A stretch of 42,073 bases of DNA from positions 1-42,073 of IMG/VR virus record IMGVR_UViG_3300025687_000099, one strand, 5' to 3'. Shown one piece after another: positions 18,609 to 25,052 of this stretch. Both the position numbers and the translations under genes were made by a program. The stretch comes from a virus. The number at the start of each line of letters is the position of its first letter. Within the stretch, counting starts at the first letter, position 1. The notes beneath the pieces are model-generated. The model had not been told where the DNA came from. It made no database searches and saw only the letters and a list, made by a program, of their open reading frames with translations.

Positions 18609-18827
18609 ATGACAGAACAGGAATACCATGACTTATTGATCAGGGTGGACACCCGGCAAGATGTGATGGGCAAGCAGATCGAATGTATCAAGGTTTTGCT
18701 GGAAAAAAGGCAATGTCAAACTCACGCAGAAAAGATCAAGACCCTTGAGCGTATAACCTGGGGCGCTGTCTTGACATCGATTGCAGCGATTGCAAAATCA
18801 TTTTGGGGTGTGTTTGCAGGTCAATAA
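18609..18827 (+). CDS. Holin-like small membrane protein
   Basis: 72 residues. A polar N-terminus with a helical segment is followed by TLERITWGAVLTSIAAIAKS (about residues 45-64), one membrane helix near the C-terminus. This layout resembles XhlA-type lysis proteins. It is the first gene of the lysis cassette, 9 nt before the endolysin start. A short hairpin-forming region (18550-18577) precedes it. Holin function is inferred from place and topology. Confidence 0.6.
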   Translation: MTEQEYHDLLIRVDTRQDVMGKQIECIKVLLEKRQCQTHAEKIKTLERITWGAVLTSIAAIAKSFWGVFAGQ

Positions 18828-18836
18828 GGGGGTCGC

Positions 18837-19196
18837 ATGAAGCACTTCAGACCATCTGAATTTAAATGAACGTGCGGCTGTGGCCTTGGGTTCAAGGACA
18901 TGGATCAAGCGACACTATCTGCCCTGGATGACGCAAGAGAAAAGGCTAATATTCCATTTGTAATCGTATCAAGTATCCGTTGTGGACATCATAATAAGGT
19001 GGCCGGTGGCAGCAGTACATCAAGTCATTTAATCGGGTGTGCCGCTGATATTAAATGCGATAACTCATCAGATCGTATACGGATCGTGACCGCCCTTCTT
19101 GCCTCACCTATAACCCGAATTGGAATAGCAAAAAATTTTATTCACGCTGACTATGATCAGCGCAAACCTCAATATTTAATGTGGGTGTATCAATGA
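18837..19196 (+). CDS. M15-type peptidoglycan peptidase (endolysin) with in-frame TGA at codon 11
   Basis: Zn-dependent D-Ala-D-Ala carboxypeptidase/endolysin family (M15). From ATG 18837 (strong AAGGGGG site) the frame reads MKHFRPSEFK, TGA (18867-18869), then TCGCGLGFKD and the rest, 119 codons in all. Metal/catalytic pattern is intact: SSIRCGHHNK, SSHLIGCAADIKC (His and Asp ligands) and FIHADYD (final His). Relatives as I know them start EFxCxCGCG, so the TGA sits exactly at the first Cys. Options: nonsense mutation or base-call error; readthrough or selenocysteine; or initiation at ATG 18900, giving 98 residues without the Cys-rich N-terminus. The 18900 ATG has AAGGA only 1-2 nt away, a poor spacing. 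Confidence 0.75.
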
Positions 19197-19351
19197 TAGG
19201 AATGGACGCAATTATCACAGAATTTTTAGGCAAGAACTGGATGACGGTAATGGGGATATTATACCTTCTGCAAATCGTCGCCAAAGAGACACCGTGGGCT
19301 TGTGACGATAAAATAATTCAGATTCTTATGGGATGGATGAAAAAGAAATGA
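19193..19351 (+). CDS. Small lysis-cassette membrane protein
   Basis: 52 residues, ATG 19193 overlapping the endolysin stop (ATGA) and ending in an ATGA overlap with the next gene. One hydrophobic helix (WMTVMGILYLLQIVAK) is followed by TPWACDDKIIQILMGWMKKK. Small proteins with a single membrane helix and a WxxDDK motif are frequent beside phage endolysins. Holin-like or accessory lysis role inferred. Confidence 0.6.
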   Translation: MIGMDAIITEFLGKNWMTVMGILYLLQIVAKETPWACDDKIIQILMGWMKKK

Positions 19352-19749
19352 TCAGATACATCGAAGGTATAAAATATCAACTTTACGGCGATTACACAAT
19401 TAAGACAAATATTATTGGCTATACCGTGGACACCCGGTTCCTTAAACTAACCCCTGTCGGTGTTCTCACGATCAAAGCCGGGTATGCCTGGGACGGGCCA
19501 AGCGGTCCCACTTTCGATTCTCATGAGTCCATGCGGGGCAGTCTTGTCCATGATGCTTTTTACGAACTGATTAGGCGAGAACTTGTTAGCCGGACTGAGC
19601 GAGGGGCCGTAGATGATCTGTTTTACGATATTTTGGTTGAAGATGGCATGTCAAAGACCAGGGCGAAAGCCTGGCTTGTTGGTGTAAAGGCTTTTGCCGG
19701 TTTCGCAGCAGATCCGAAAAACCGCCGTAAGATTAAACTGGCACCATAA
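19348..19749 (+). CDS. DUF1353-like protein
   Basis: 133 residues from ATG 19348, which overlaps the previous TGA; an upstream ATG at 19333 is possible. The core AGYAWDGPSGPTFDSHESMR (about residues 45-64), then GSLVHDAFYELIR, is the signature of the DUF1353 family, common in lysis and late regions of phages. Function not established. C-terminus FAADPKNRRKIKLAP is basic. Confidence 0.75.
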   Translation: MIRYIEGIKYQLYGDYTIKTNIIGYTVDTRFLKLTPVGVLTIKAGYAWDGPSGPTFDSHESMRGSLVHDAFYELIRRELVSRTERGAVDDLFYDILVEDGMSKTRAKAWLVGVKAFAGFAADPKNRRKIKLAP

Positions 19750-19763
19750 AAATAAGAGGGTGT

Positions 19764-20729
19764 ATGGTTAATAGACTTACCGATAAACATCTAAATAATG
19801 TTAAAAAACTTGTTGATGATTATGGCTATCTCGGTGCAGCGAAACGGCTAAAGATAAAAAAAGAGACAGTGCGTAGGCATATGAGAGAACACCGCCGCCG
19901 TAATGGGTCGTCGGAGGAAAAGATAAACGAAAATCTGTTCCGGCAACTTTCAGAAAGGTATTCGGAACCAGAATTGCGGAGAATGGCGAACGGCAGTTTG
20001 ATCGTACCGCAACATGATTCTATCGAACATTCTTTTGAAGGCAATGAAATTTGTTTTGGTTCATTATCTGATACACATCTTGGTAGCATATATACCGATC
20101 CAGATATGTTGTATTATGCCTTTGATGAATTTGCAAACCACGGTGTTGATTTTATAACGCATAGCGGTGATGTGCATGAGGGATTGAGTCATAGACCTGG
20201 CCATATGTATGAATGCACACACCTTGGATATAGCGCACAACTTGACCACAGCCGTGCGATATTCAGCCAATGGACCGATTCAGATATTTATATGGTCGAT
20301 GGGAACCATGACAGGTGGTATATAAAAAGCAATGGTGCCTTAATAGTCGATGAACTTTGCAGGGGGCAGAAAAACCTTCACTTCATAGGCCATGATGAAG
20401 GTAATATAAATATCAATGGTATTATTATTAAGCTTTGGCATGGTGAGGACGGATCGAGCTATGCTTTTTCATACAGAATCCAGAAAATCGTTGAGAGCTT
20501 GACAGGTGGAGAGAAACCCAATCTCCTTATTTGCGGCCACACCCATAAATCCCTCTATATGTTTGACCGGCATATCCATTGTATAAGTGCGGGTGCTATA
20601 CAAAAACAATCCAAATGGATGCGGTCAAAAAGGGCCGCGAGTCACACAGGTTTTTATATCACCAGGATGGGTATAAGTGATACTGGTGTGTCTTGGATTG
20701 AACCACGGTTTTTCCCTTTCTATAGGTAG
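19764..20729 (+). CDS. Calcineurin-like metallophosphoesterase with N-terminal helix-turn-helix
   Basis: 321 residues. Residues 1-45 form a helix-turn-helix-like start (GYLGAAKRLKIKKETVRRHM). The phosphoesterase core has all signatures of the binuclear-metal fold: SDTHLGS (about 98-104), HSGDVHEG (about 133-140), DGNHDRW (about 175-181), a later WHGEDG and CGHTHKS (about 257-263). Such HTH-phosphoesterase proteins are common in phages; suggested targets are nucleic acids or nucleotides, not shown here. It is the last large gene of the rightward late block. Confidence 0.85.
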   Translation: MVNRLTDKHLNNVKKLVDDYGYLGAAKRLKIKKETVRRHMREHRRRNGSSEEKINENLFRQLSERYSEPELRRMANGSLIVPQHDSIEHSFEGNEICFGSLSDTHLGSIYTDPDMLYYAFDEFANHGVDFITHSGDVHEGLSHRPGHMYECTHLGYSAQLDHSRAIFSQWTDSDIYMVDGNHDRWYIKSNGALIVDELCRGQKNLHFIGHDEGNININGIIIKLWHGEDGSSYAFSYRIQKIVESLTGGEKPNLLICGHTHKSLYMFDRHIHCISAGAIQKQSKWMRSKRAASHTGFYITRMGISDTGVSWIEPRFFPFYR

Positions 20730-20734
20730 CTCAT

Positions 20735-20806
20735 ATGATAATCTGCCCCACCTGCGGTAAACCCGTACCTATTGACGCTAACTGCTGCCCGAATTGCGGC
20801 AAATGA
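20735..20806 (+). CDS. 23-residue zinc-ribbon microprotein
   Basis: ATG 20735 to TGA 20804-20806, 5 nt after the phosphoesterase stop. The product has CPTCGK ... CCPNCGK, two CxxC knuckles, i.e. a minimal zinc ribbon. There is little room for a ribosome site except in the end of the upstream gene (GGTAG). Such zinc-ribbon peptides are often missed. Function unknown. Confidence 0.5.
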   Translation: MIICPTCGKPVPIDANCCPNCGK

Positions 20807-20818
20807 CTTGGTTAATGA

Positions 20819-20837
20819 ATAACTCAGGTTGAGTTAT
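20819..20837. terminator. Perfect 8-bp hairpin between convergent genes
   Basis: ATAACTCA (20819-20826), loop GGT, TGAGTTAT (20830-20837). It lies between the end of the plus-strand late genes and the end of the minus-strand accessory operon. No strong T-run follows on either side. A bidirectional attenuator/terminator is the natural reading. Confidence 0.5.
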
Positions 20838-20868
20838 GAAAGCGTACATCCAATATGCAGTTCAGCGG

Positions 20869-21162
20869 CTATCCGTTTATAATTGCCGGATAGTTTGCGA
20901 ACATATTAAAGGTTGACCTGTCATCATCTTTAGAATATTTTGGGTCCGCTGCAATAGCTGATTCTTTCACCGGTCCCCAGATCATATCTATGATTTTGTC
21001 AGCCACAGCGTTACAGTTTTCATGGTTGAGTCTGCCGTCAGGACGGCGGTTATCATAAATACACATAGCTATGTTTGCCTTATAAGACATTCGAAGCCCA
21101 GGCTCTTGCAATCCACGACACATTGTTTTCCTTGCCGATTTGAAACTAATTTGATTTGCCAT
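20869..21162 (-). CDS. Hypothetical accessory protein
   Basis: 97 residues with AAAAAGGAC 6-10 nt before the ATG. Soluble, mixed composition (MANQISFKSARKTMCRGLQE, then DNRRPDGRLNHENCNAVADK). No domain recognised. Last gene of the minus-strand accessory run. Its leader carries the conserved CCGG/RCRAG hairpin at 21199-21215. Confidence 0.6.
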   Translation of the reverse strand: MANQISFKSARKTMCRGLQEPGLRMSYKANIAMCIYDNRRPDGRLNHENCNAVADKIIDMIWGPVKESAIAADPKYSKDDDRSTFNMFANYPAIING

Positions 21163-21198
21163 AATGTTTGTCCTTTTTAGGTGAAAGAATGCTGGTAT

Positions 21199-21215
21199 GA
21201 CCGGCTCGTCCGGTC
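21199..21215 (-). promoter_or_regulatory. Leader hairpin, RCRAG family (copy A)
   Basis: On the minus strand: GACCGG, loop ACGAG, CCGGTC. It is about 35 nt upstream of the start at 21162. The same pentaloop type occurs in the leaders at 25026-25039, 25577-25593 and 36880-36903. Confidence 0.6.
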
Positions 21216-21222
21216 GATTAAC

Positions 21223-21402
21223 TTAATTAGGGCGCTGGTCATCAAACAACCACGCCACGAAAAGCCACACAACCACGTTTAAATCTGACATAAAAAGTCG
21301 GTTAAAACTTTCCCAGGAAAAACGAGTAGTCAGTGTAAGAACCGTACAAGAAAGGCACCCAAAGAATGCCAACCAATAATTTTTATTTCTTGCCATTTTC
21401 AT
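21223..21402 (-). CDS. Small two-helix membrane protein
   Basis: 59 residues, ATG at 21402-21400, TAA at 21225-21223. A GGGG-containing site lies about 12 nt upstream. Two hydrophobic segments (YWLAFFGCLSCTVLTL and LNVVVWLFVAWLF) flank a polar loop (TTRFSWESFNRLFMSD). The C-terminus is acidic/polar (DDQRPN). It fills what would otherwise be a gene-free gap. Function unknown; candidate exclusion or holin-type membrane protein. Confidence 0.5.
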   Translation of the reverse strand: MKMARNKNYWLAFFGCLSCTVLTLTTRFSWESFNRLFMSDLNVVVWLFVAWLFDDQRPN

Positions 21403-21484
21403 CGTTTAAAGACCCCTTTTTTGTCGCCCTAATAAGGAGTTATACGAACCCGCATAACCCGCATTTTTGTTTGTTATCCGATTG

Positions 21485-21526
21485 ACATATATGTGATGAG
21501 ACTATCGGGTTTATTCACATATATGT
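21485..21526. promoter_or_regulatory. Paired palindromic operator-like sites
   Basis: ACATATATGTGA (21485-21496) and its inverted copy TCACATATATGT (21515-21526). Each contains the palindrome ACATATATGT, with centres 32 bp apart (about three helical turns). They lie upstream of the minus-strand gene at 21402 and downstream of the one ending at 21531. Looks like a cooperative repressor site; the binding protein is unknown. Confidence 0.5.
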
Positions 21527-21530
21527 ATTA

Positions 21531-21716
21531 TTAAGCAGAACAATTGCTTAAAATATTATTACCTTTGAATCGGACCATTGCGCCTGGGTTTTTCATATAG
21601 TGATCAACAGCGCATGAAGCACACCGAGTCTTACCATCACCGTTTCCAAAAGGCTTTCCAATCGGTGGGATTATCTCCTTTTTACAGTCGTGACAAATCC
21701 ATTTTTCCTTTTCCAT
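21531..21716 (-). CDS. Small zinc-finger-like protein
   Basis: 61 residues. CHDCKKEI near the N-terminus and TRCASCAVDHYM in the middle give two CxxC pairs, suggesting one zinc site. Start ATG 21716. No further domain. One of several Cys-pair microproteins in this phage. Confidence 0.6.
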   Translation of the reverse strand: MEKEKWICHDCKKEIIPPIGKPFGNGDGKTRCASCAVDHYMKNPGAMVRFKGNNILSNCSA

Positions 21717-21743
21717 CTCAAACCCCTTTATATGTTAACAAGT

Positions 21744-21929
21744 TTAATCTTCAAAATATTTCTCGACTCTTGCTACCGGATACCCAATAGCCAGTAGCAG
21801 TGGTTTGATTATATCATCCATAAATTCAGACACGGATAACCCAATCAAATCGGTTTCAATTGTGATGGTCTTGGTTTCAGGTTCAGGCATACCCCATTGT
21901 TGCGTAAATTGTATTTTTGTTTTGTTCAT
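21744..21929 (-). CDS. Hypothetical small protein
   Basis: 61 residues (MNKTKIQFTQQWGMPEPETK, then TITIETDLIGLSVSEFMDDI). Acidic, with a helical C-terminus. The start is adjacent to the stop of the upstream gene (21930), so the two are probably co-translated. No family recognised. Confidence 0.55.
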   Translation of the reverse strand: MNKTKIQFTQQWGMPEPETKTITIETDLIGLSVSEFMDDIIKPLLLAIGYPVARVEKYFED

Positions 21930-22187
21930 TTAGAAAAGCTCCATCTGATTCGGATCGTTACGCTTCTTCTTCTGCCGTTCGCTTTCTTTTCTCATGGGCT
22001 GTTTACCGGTCATAACCCGGCAAGCTTTTCTCCACGCTTTATATCCGCTTGAAGTTTGACCGTAATACACCTTCTTACAGAAAACATCTTTGTACCCATC
22101 TCTTAGGATTTTGTTGACGGTCAGATCGTCTTTTAGGTTCACGCCTTTTAGAAGGTCATTAACTATTTCATACGCATGGGCAATCAC
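21930..22187 (-). CDS. Hypothetical protein ending in QMELF
   Basis: 85 residues, GTG start with AAGGATGG about 7 nt upstream. Basic and helical (YGQTSSGYKAWRKACRVMTG), then a Lys/Arg-rich tail and DPNQMELF. Terminal QxxLF peptides can resemble sliding-clamp-binding motifs, but this is only a resemblance. It abuts the gene at 21929. Confidence 0.55.
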   Translation of the reverse strand: MIAHAYEIVNDLLKGVNLKDDLTVNKILRDGYKDVFCKKVYYGQTSSGYKAWRKACRVMTGKQPMRKESERQKKKRNDPNQMELF

Positions 22188-22256
22188 TATTCACCATCCT
22201 TAATTTAATTTAGCCCGTAAGTTGAATTAATTGGGGTTGTTTTCATCATATTTTCA

Positions 22257-22534
22257 GAAAGTGGCCCTTTCGGTGCCAATTTTTTTGGCCGGTGGGGGCT
22301 TTTTGAGAGAAGCCCCGAAACTCTGAAAGCTAATTATACCATACTTCTTCGCCGCTTGAATCAACAATTTTAATGTCGATAACCGGACCGCCGTCCAGGC
22401 GATAAGCCGATTTTTCACGATCCAGCAACCACGCGCGAAAACGCTTGTTACCAGGCTTTTTCTGAGGCCGCTTTTTATACTCATTTCTATATTTTTACCC
22501 CTTTTTTTATGGAAAGTGGCACTCTGAGTGCCAC
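22257..22534. repeat. Two imperfect 21-bp copies flanking the region after integrase
   Basis: Read on the minus strand, GGCACTCAGAGTGCCACTTT (starting at about 22534) and GGCACCGAAAGGGCCACTTT (starting at about 22277) share 17 of 21 positions. The right copy is part of a near-perfect palindrome (22515-22535). Candidates are integrase arm or core sites; unproven. Confidence 0.45.
22330..22494 (-). other. Open frame of about 50 codons without a standard start
   Basis: In the frame ending TAG at 22332-22330 the translation has ordinary protein character (RFRAWLLDREKSAYRLDGGP, then VIDIKIVDSSGEEVWYN). Between the upstream stop (22497-22495) and this segment there is no ATG, GTG or TTG. A different frame (22254-22538, 94 codons, ATG overlapping the integrase stop) covers the same DNA but looks less protein-like. 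It could be a gene remnant, a frameshifted gene, or one started by a non-standard codon. Confidence 0.35.
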
Positions 22535-22535
22535 T
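22515..22535 (+). terminator. Perfect palindrome at the integrase stop
   Basis: AGTGGCACTC, T, GAGTGCCACT (22515-22535), overlapping the integrase stop. On the plus strand a T-rich stretch follows (catttttcacttttttt), so it could terminate rightward transcription entering the integrase gene. On the minus strand it could end or attenuate integrase mRNA. It may alternatively be a protein-binding site related to recombination. Confidence 0.5.
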
Positions 22536-23605
22536 CATTTTTCACTTTTTTTATTAATCGCATCCTGGAAAGAAATAACATCTGCTGATTCGATTTTCTG
22601 GATATCGTCAAGGACTTTTATACCCTTGGTTTTAATTGTGACCAGAGATCTTAGATATATGTCAGTTGTGGTCGCGTTCCTGTGACGTAAAATCTTCGAT
22701 AATTCGACCAAACTGAGTCGATATGATAGTAGGGCCGCGACATGGTGCCGAATGCAATGCAACGTGAAATATTTGTATTTTACCCCGGCATCTTCAGCTC
22801 TTTTGTTAATCTTTTCCATAATTTCATTAACCCACCATTGTGCCAGTTTTTTCCCTTTGTAGGACAGTACATATTCATTGTGGGTTTTATTCTTGCATCG
22901 CTCTTTTAGAATTTCATATAGTGTATCTGTCAACTCTAAGGTATCATCTTTTCTGTCACCCTGATTCCTTTTGCCGGTCCAAAGGGTGATTTCTCTCTTT
23001 TCAAGGTTAACATCTTCCCATTTTAAGTTTCGGATCTCACCAGCCCTGGCAAGTGTATTGTAAGCGATCATAATAATATCGTGCTCAAGTGGGTCTGCAA
23101 AGGCTTTAGCTGTCTCAATATCTTCTTTCGGCGGGACATATCTTTTAAATGGCCTCTCTTTGAATTTGGTTATTTTCTTTGCGAAATTTTCAGTGACTAA
23201 CCCACGATCCATCGCATAATAAAAGAAGTTTCTCAGTTCTCTTTTGTAGCGGTTGGCCGTTTTGCCCTTTGGTATGGAGTTGAGGTATTGCTCAATCATT
23301 AAGACAGAGATTTCGTCCATATATGGATCATACCCCCAAAACTCAAGGGCTTTGTCCGTAGCGAGGGCCTTATTGTTGCATGTTTTGGGCTTCCATCTCT
23401 TTAGACAATTTATTAACCAAAGATCGGCCACGTCTCCCCATGTCATAGTCTTGCTTTCCAGTGGAGGCTTTTTTAAATGTTCTGACGTTCGAAGTTCCCA
23501 CGCCTTTGCCTCGTTCCAAGTCCTGAACCCGGTCTTTGTCTTCTGGGGAAACCCTGTCAGTCTCACCCGGCCCTTGTATGTCCCGTCCTTTTCCTTCGTC
23601 GGCAT
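22535..23605 (-). CDS. int: Tyrosine-type site-specific integrase
   Basis: 356 residues. It catalyses integration and excision of the phage genome. N-terminal arm-binding domain (about 1-45: GTYKGRVRLTGFPQKTKTGF), core-binding domain (about 55-145) and catalytic domain. Catalytic residues visible: Arg187 (LARAGEIR), His283-x-x-Arg286 (LHCIRHH), His308 (ILRHRN) and nucleophile Tyr317 (TDIYLRS). The first 236 nt overlap the C-terminal frame of the upstream excisionase-like gene. Start ATG 23605 has GGGAG about 10 nt upstream. The gene shows this phage can integrate. Confidence 0.93.
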   Translation of the reverse strand: MPTKEKDGTYKGRVRLTGFPQKTKTGFRTWNEAKAWELRTSEHLKKPPLESKTMTWGDVADLWLINCLKRWKPKTCNNKALATDKALEFWGYDPYMDEISVLMIEQYLNSIPKGKTANRYKRELRNFFYYAMDRGLVTENFAKKITKFKERPFKRYVPPKEDIETAKAFADPLEHDIIMIAYNTLARAGEIRNLKWEDVNLEKREITLWTGKRNQGDRKDDTLELTDTLYEILKERCKNKTHNEYVLSYKGKKLAQWWVNEIMEKINKRAEDAGVKYKYFTLHCIRHHVAALLSYRLSLVELSKILRHRNATTTDIYLRSLVTIKTKGIKVLDDIQKIESADVISFQDAINKKSEK

Positions 23606-23771
23606 TTTCTAAAAACTCCCATACTGAGTTGATATTAAAGCGGATACCGCCAAAATTAGAATGAGGCAGCGTTTCCCACATCTTTACGCCGTCCTTTTTC
23701 TTATATAAAAAGGCTTCGCTTATGCCAAGGTAACTGGCTAATCCTTTTATGTCAACAATTGGCCCGGTCAA
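23370..23771 (-). CDS. Excisionase-like small helix-turn-helix protein, overlapping integrase
   Basis: 133 codons from TTG 23771. Residues 1-50 (VDIKGLASYLGISEAFLYKK, then GGIRFNINSVWEFLE) match the winged-helix pattern of AlpA/excisionase-type DNA-binding proteins. From about residue 56 onward the frame overlaps the integrase gene and is charged, low in hydrophobics and probably disordered. The leader contains a 20-bp sequence also found before the gene at 39242, which supports the TTG start. Probable role: directing integrase towards excision. Confidence 0.65.
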   Translation of the reverse strand: MTGPIVDIKGLASYLGISEAFLYKKKDGVKMWETLPHSNFGGIRFNINSVWEFLENADEGKGRDIQGPGETDRVSPEDKDRVQDLERGKGVGTSNVRTFKKASTGKQDYDMGRRGRSLVNKLSKEMEAQNMQQ

Positions 23772-23797
23772 TGATTACACTTTTCCTTTGATATTCG

Positions 23798-24079
23798 TTA
23801 ATCCAAACAAGCCAATGCTTGGTCTAATGCAGCATCAAAATCATAATGATAAATGCTGTAAAAACCGATTGGGGTATCAGGATAAAAATGGATGTTTACA
23901 ATTGTATTTGTCTCAATCATGATTTTCTTAATATCCTCGTCAATGGATGGTGGACACTCCATACAAGATATTTCCTCAAGGCTTTCGGCAGCACTCTGAT
24001 AATAATCCCTATGGCTGTTTACGGTTATATGCACTCCACACTTACACCGATCTAAAAGCTGTTTGAATTTAACGTCCAT
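23798..24079 (-). CDS. Conserved phage hypothetical protein
   Basis: 93 residues from ATG 24079 (AAAAAGGTG upstream; a GTG at 24088 is an alternative). The sequence has KCGVHITVNSHRDYYQSA, a Cys-containing ECPPSIDED, and HFYPDTPIGFYSIYHYDFDA. I associate this pattern with short hypothetical proteins in phages and prophages of Proteobacteria. No function known. Confidence 0.65.
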   Translation of the reverse strand: MDVKFKQLLDRCKCGVHITVNSHRDYYQSAAESLEEISCMECPPSIDEDIKKIMIETNTIVNIHFYPDTPIGFYSIYHYDFDAALDQALACLD

Positions 24080-24143
24080 GTCATTCACCTTTTTATATTG
24101 TTAAACCTCCCGGCTGTGTCATGTATTTTCCGGGGGTTACTTG

Positions 24144-24168
24144 AGTTGTAAAGTATTTCTTTACAACT
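24144..24168. terminator. Perfect 10-bp stem after the gene at 24184
   Basis: AGTTGTAAAG (24144-24153), loop TATTT, CTTTACAACT (24159-24168). It is just downstream of the minus-strand gene that ends at 24184. No T-run on the minus strand; likely an attenuator or mRNA 3'-end stabiliser in the accessory operon. A second weaker CCCGG/CCGGG stem follows (24107-24135) before the next gene. Confidence 0.5.
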
Positions 24169-24183
24169 GGCCTTTATCGGTGG

Positions 24184-24432
24184 TTAAATATCCTCAAGCT
24201 TGCCCTGGACATAATCAATCAGCACAGAGTCATCTATTTTAGCAGCCCAAAACTTATAGAGTAAATCTGCCATCTCATCACAATTGTTCAGGTTCCGGCA
24301 GATCTCCATAGCGGTGTGCTTATTGTAAATCGTGACATATTCCGAAGCATCACGCAGGATTACACAAGGATCACACCCACAGGTTTCAGGGTGGCATTTG
24401 CATCTGTTATTACGGACTTCATATTTACTCAT
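24184..24432 (-). CDS. Cys-rich conserved phage protein
   Basis: 82 residues. N-terminal RCKCHPETCGCDPCVILRD (residues about 10-28) has six cysteines and is a recognisable start of small phage hypotheticals. The rest is helical (EICRNLNNCDEMADLLYKFW). It may bind metal. No function known. Confidence 0.62.
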   Translation of the reverse strand: MSKYEVRNNRCKCHPETCGCDPCVILRDASEYVTIYNKHTAMEICRNLNNCDEMADLLYKFWAAKIDDSVLIDYVQGKLEDI

Positions 24433-24445
24433 ATATGACTCTCCT

Positions 24446-24751
24446 TTATTTGGTGTACTCTTGAATGGGCGTTGATGAATGTTTCATAACTTCAATGCCC
24501 ATAATTACCCATCCATCCAGCAGGCCATAAATAGGCCCATGCAAAATATAATGGACTTCGCATTCTATTTCTCTGCCGGTGTAAACCAGCTTGCATCCGT
24601 TTCTCATTTCAACACCGGTGTGTTGAGTTTCCTGCAAAAGAAGCGTGTCGGATTCTTTGTAATCACGGTCATTTTTTCTAAGCTCAAAATCTTTTAAACC
24701 GTTATAGACATGGCTGAAAACCATAGGGTCGGTTTTTAATCTGTGAATCAT
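24446..24751 (-). CDS. DUF3850 family protein (ASCH-like fold)
   Basis: 101 residues. The opening HRLKTDPMVFSHVYNGLKDF, then ELRKNDRDYKESDTLLLQE, and the closing YILHGPIYGLLDGWVIMGIE are the conserved blocks of DUF3850, an ASCH/PUA-like domain thought to bind RNA or modified nucleotides. Whole-length match to the family. It has a long structured leader (24774-24846). Regulatory target unknown. Confidence 0.82.
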   Translation of the reverse strand: MIHRLKTDPMVFSHVYNGLKDFELRKNDRDYKESDTLLLQETQHTGVEMRNGCKLVYTGREIECEVHYILHGPIYGLLDGWVIMGIEVMKHSSTPIQEYTK

Positions 24752-24773
24752 TTAGAACACTCCTTGTCTGGTA

Positions 24774-24846
24774 GCGGGGTCCATGTCCTGGCACTCTCGA
24801 TCCGACAATCCAGGCATTTAACAGGCCGTGAACGAGCGGACCCCGC
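24774..24846 (-). ncRNA. Structured leader upstream of the DUF3850 gene
   Basis: GCGGGGTCC (24774-24782) pairs with GGACCCCGC (24838-24846), nine perfect base pairs. An inner CCTGG/CCAGG stem is possible. The element lies in the 5' leader of the minus-strand gene starting at 24751. Looks like an RNA control element; no known riboswitch recognised. Confidence 0.4.
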
Positions 24847-24859
24847 GATATTTTATGTA

Positions 24860-24991
24860 TTATTTAGCTGATTTCTCAACGCGCAGCACCCGGCGTTCTA
24901 AGTCTGCCAGGCGTTGTGCCATCAGCTCGCGTTTCTGTAATTCTGTTTTCTCGTTTGTATACTGTTTTGGTTTAGATCTTTGGGGTTTCAT
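24860..24991 (-). CDS. 43-residue basic coiled-coil protein
   Basis: Start chosen at ATG 24991, which has AAGGAGG at ideal spacing; a longer frame from 25045 would cover the leader hairpin. The product is Lys/Arg/Glu-rich (QKRELMAQRLADLERRVLRV), a short coiled coil. No function known. Confidence 0.55.
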   Translation of the reverse strand: MKPQRSKPKQYTNEKTELQKRELMAQRLADLERRVLRVEKSAK

Positions 24992-25025
24992 TTTTGTCCT
25001 CCTTGTTAAGGTAATGACGTACATA

Positions 25026-25039
25026 ACCGGCTTGTCCGT
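25026..25039 (-). promoter_or_regulatory. Leader hairpin, RCRAG family (copy B)
   Basis: Minus strand: CACGG, loop ACAAG, CCGGTT; only three to four base pairs here, but the loop and flanks match copies A and C. It lies about 35 nt before the start at 24991. Confidence 0.45.
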
Positions 25040-25052
25040 GTTCATTGGCTTA

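Noticed and set aside
84-20806. Global TGA recoding (alternative genetic code)
   Set aside because: Many clear genes end in TGA with correct length and immediate downstream starts; only the endolysin has an internal TGA.
22188-22540. tRNA-like attP core near integrase
   Set aside because: No T-loop (TTCRANNC) or acceptor-stem pattern found by eye; no tRNA gene seen elsewhere in the window either.
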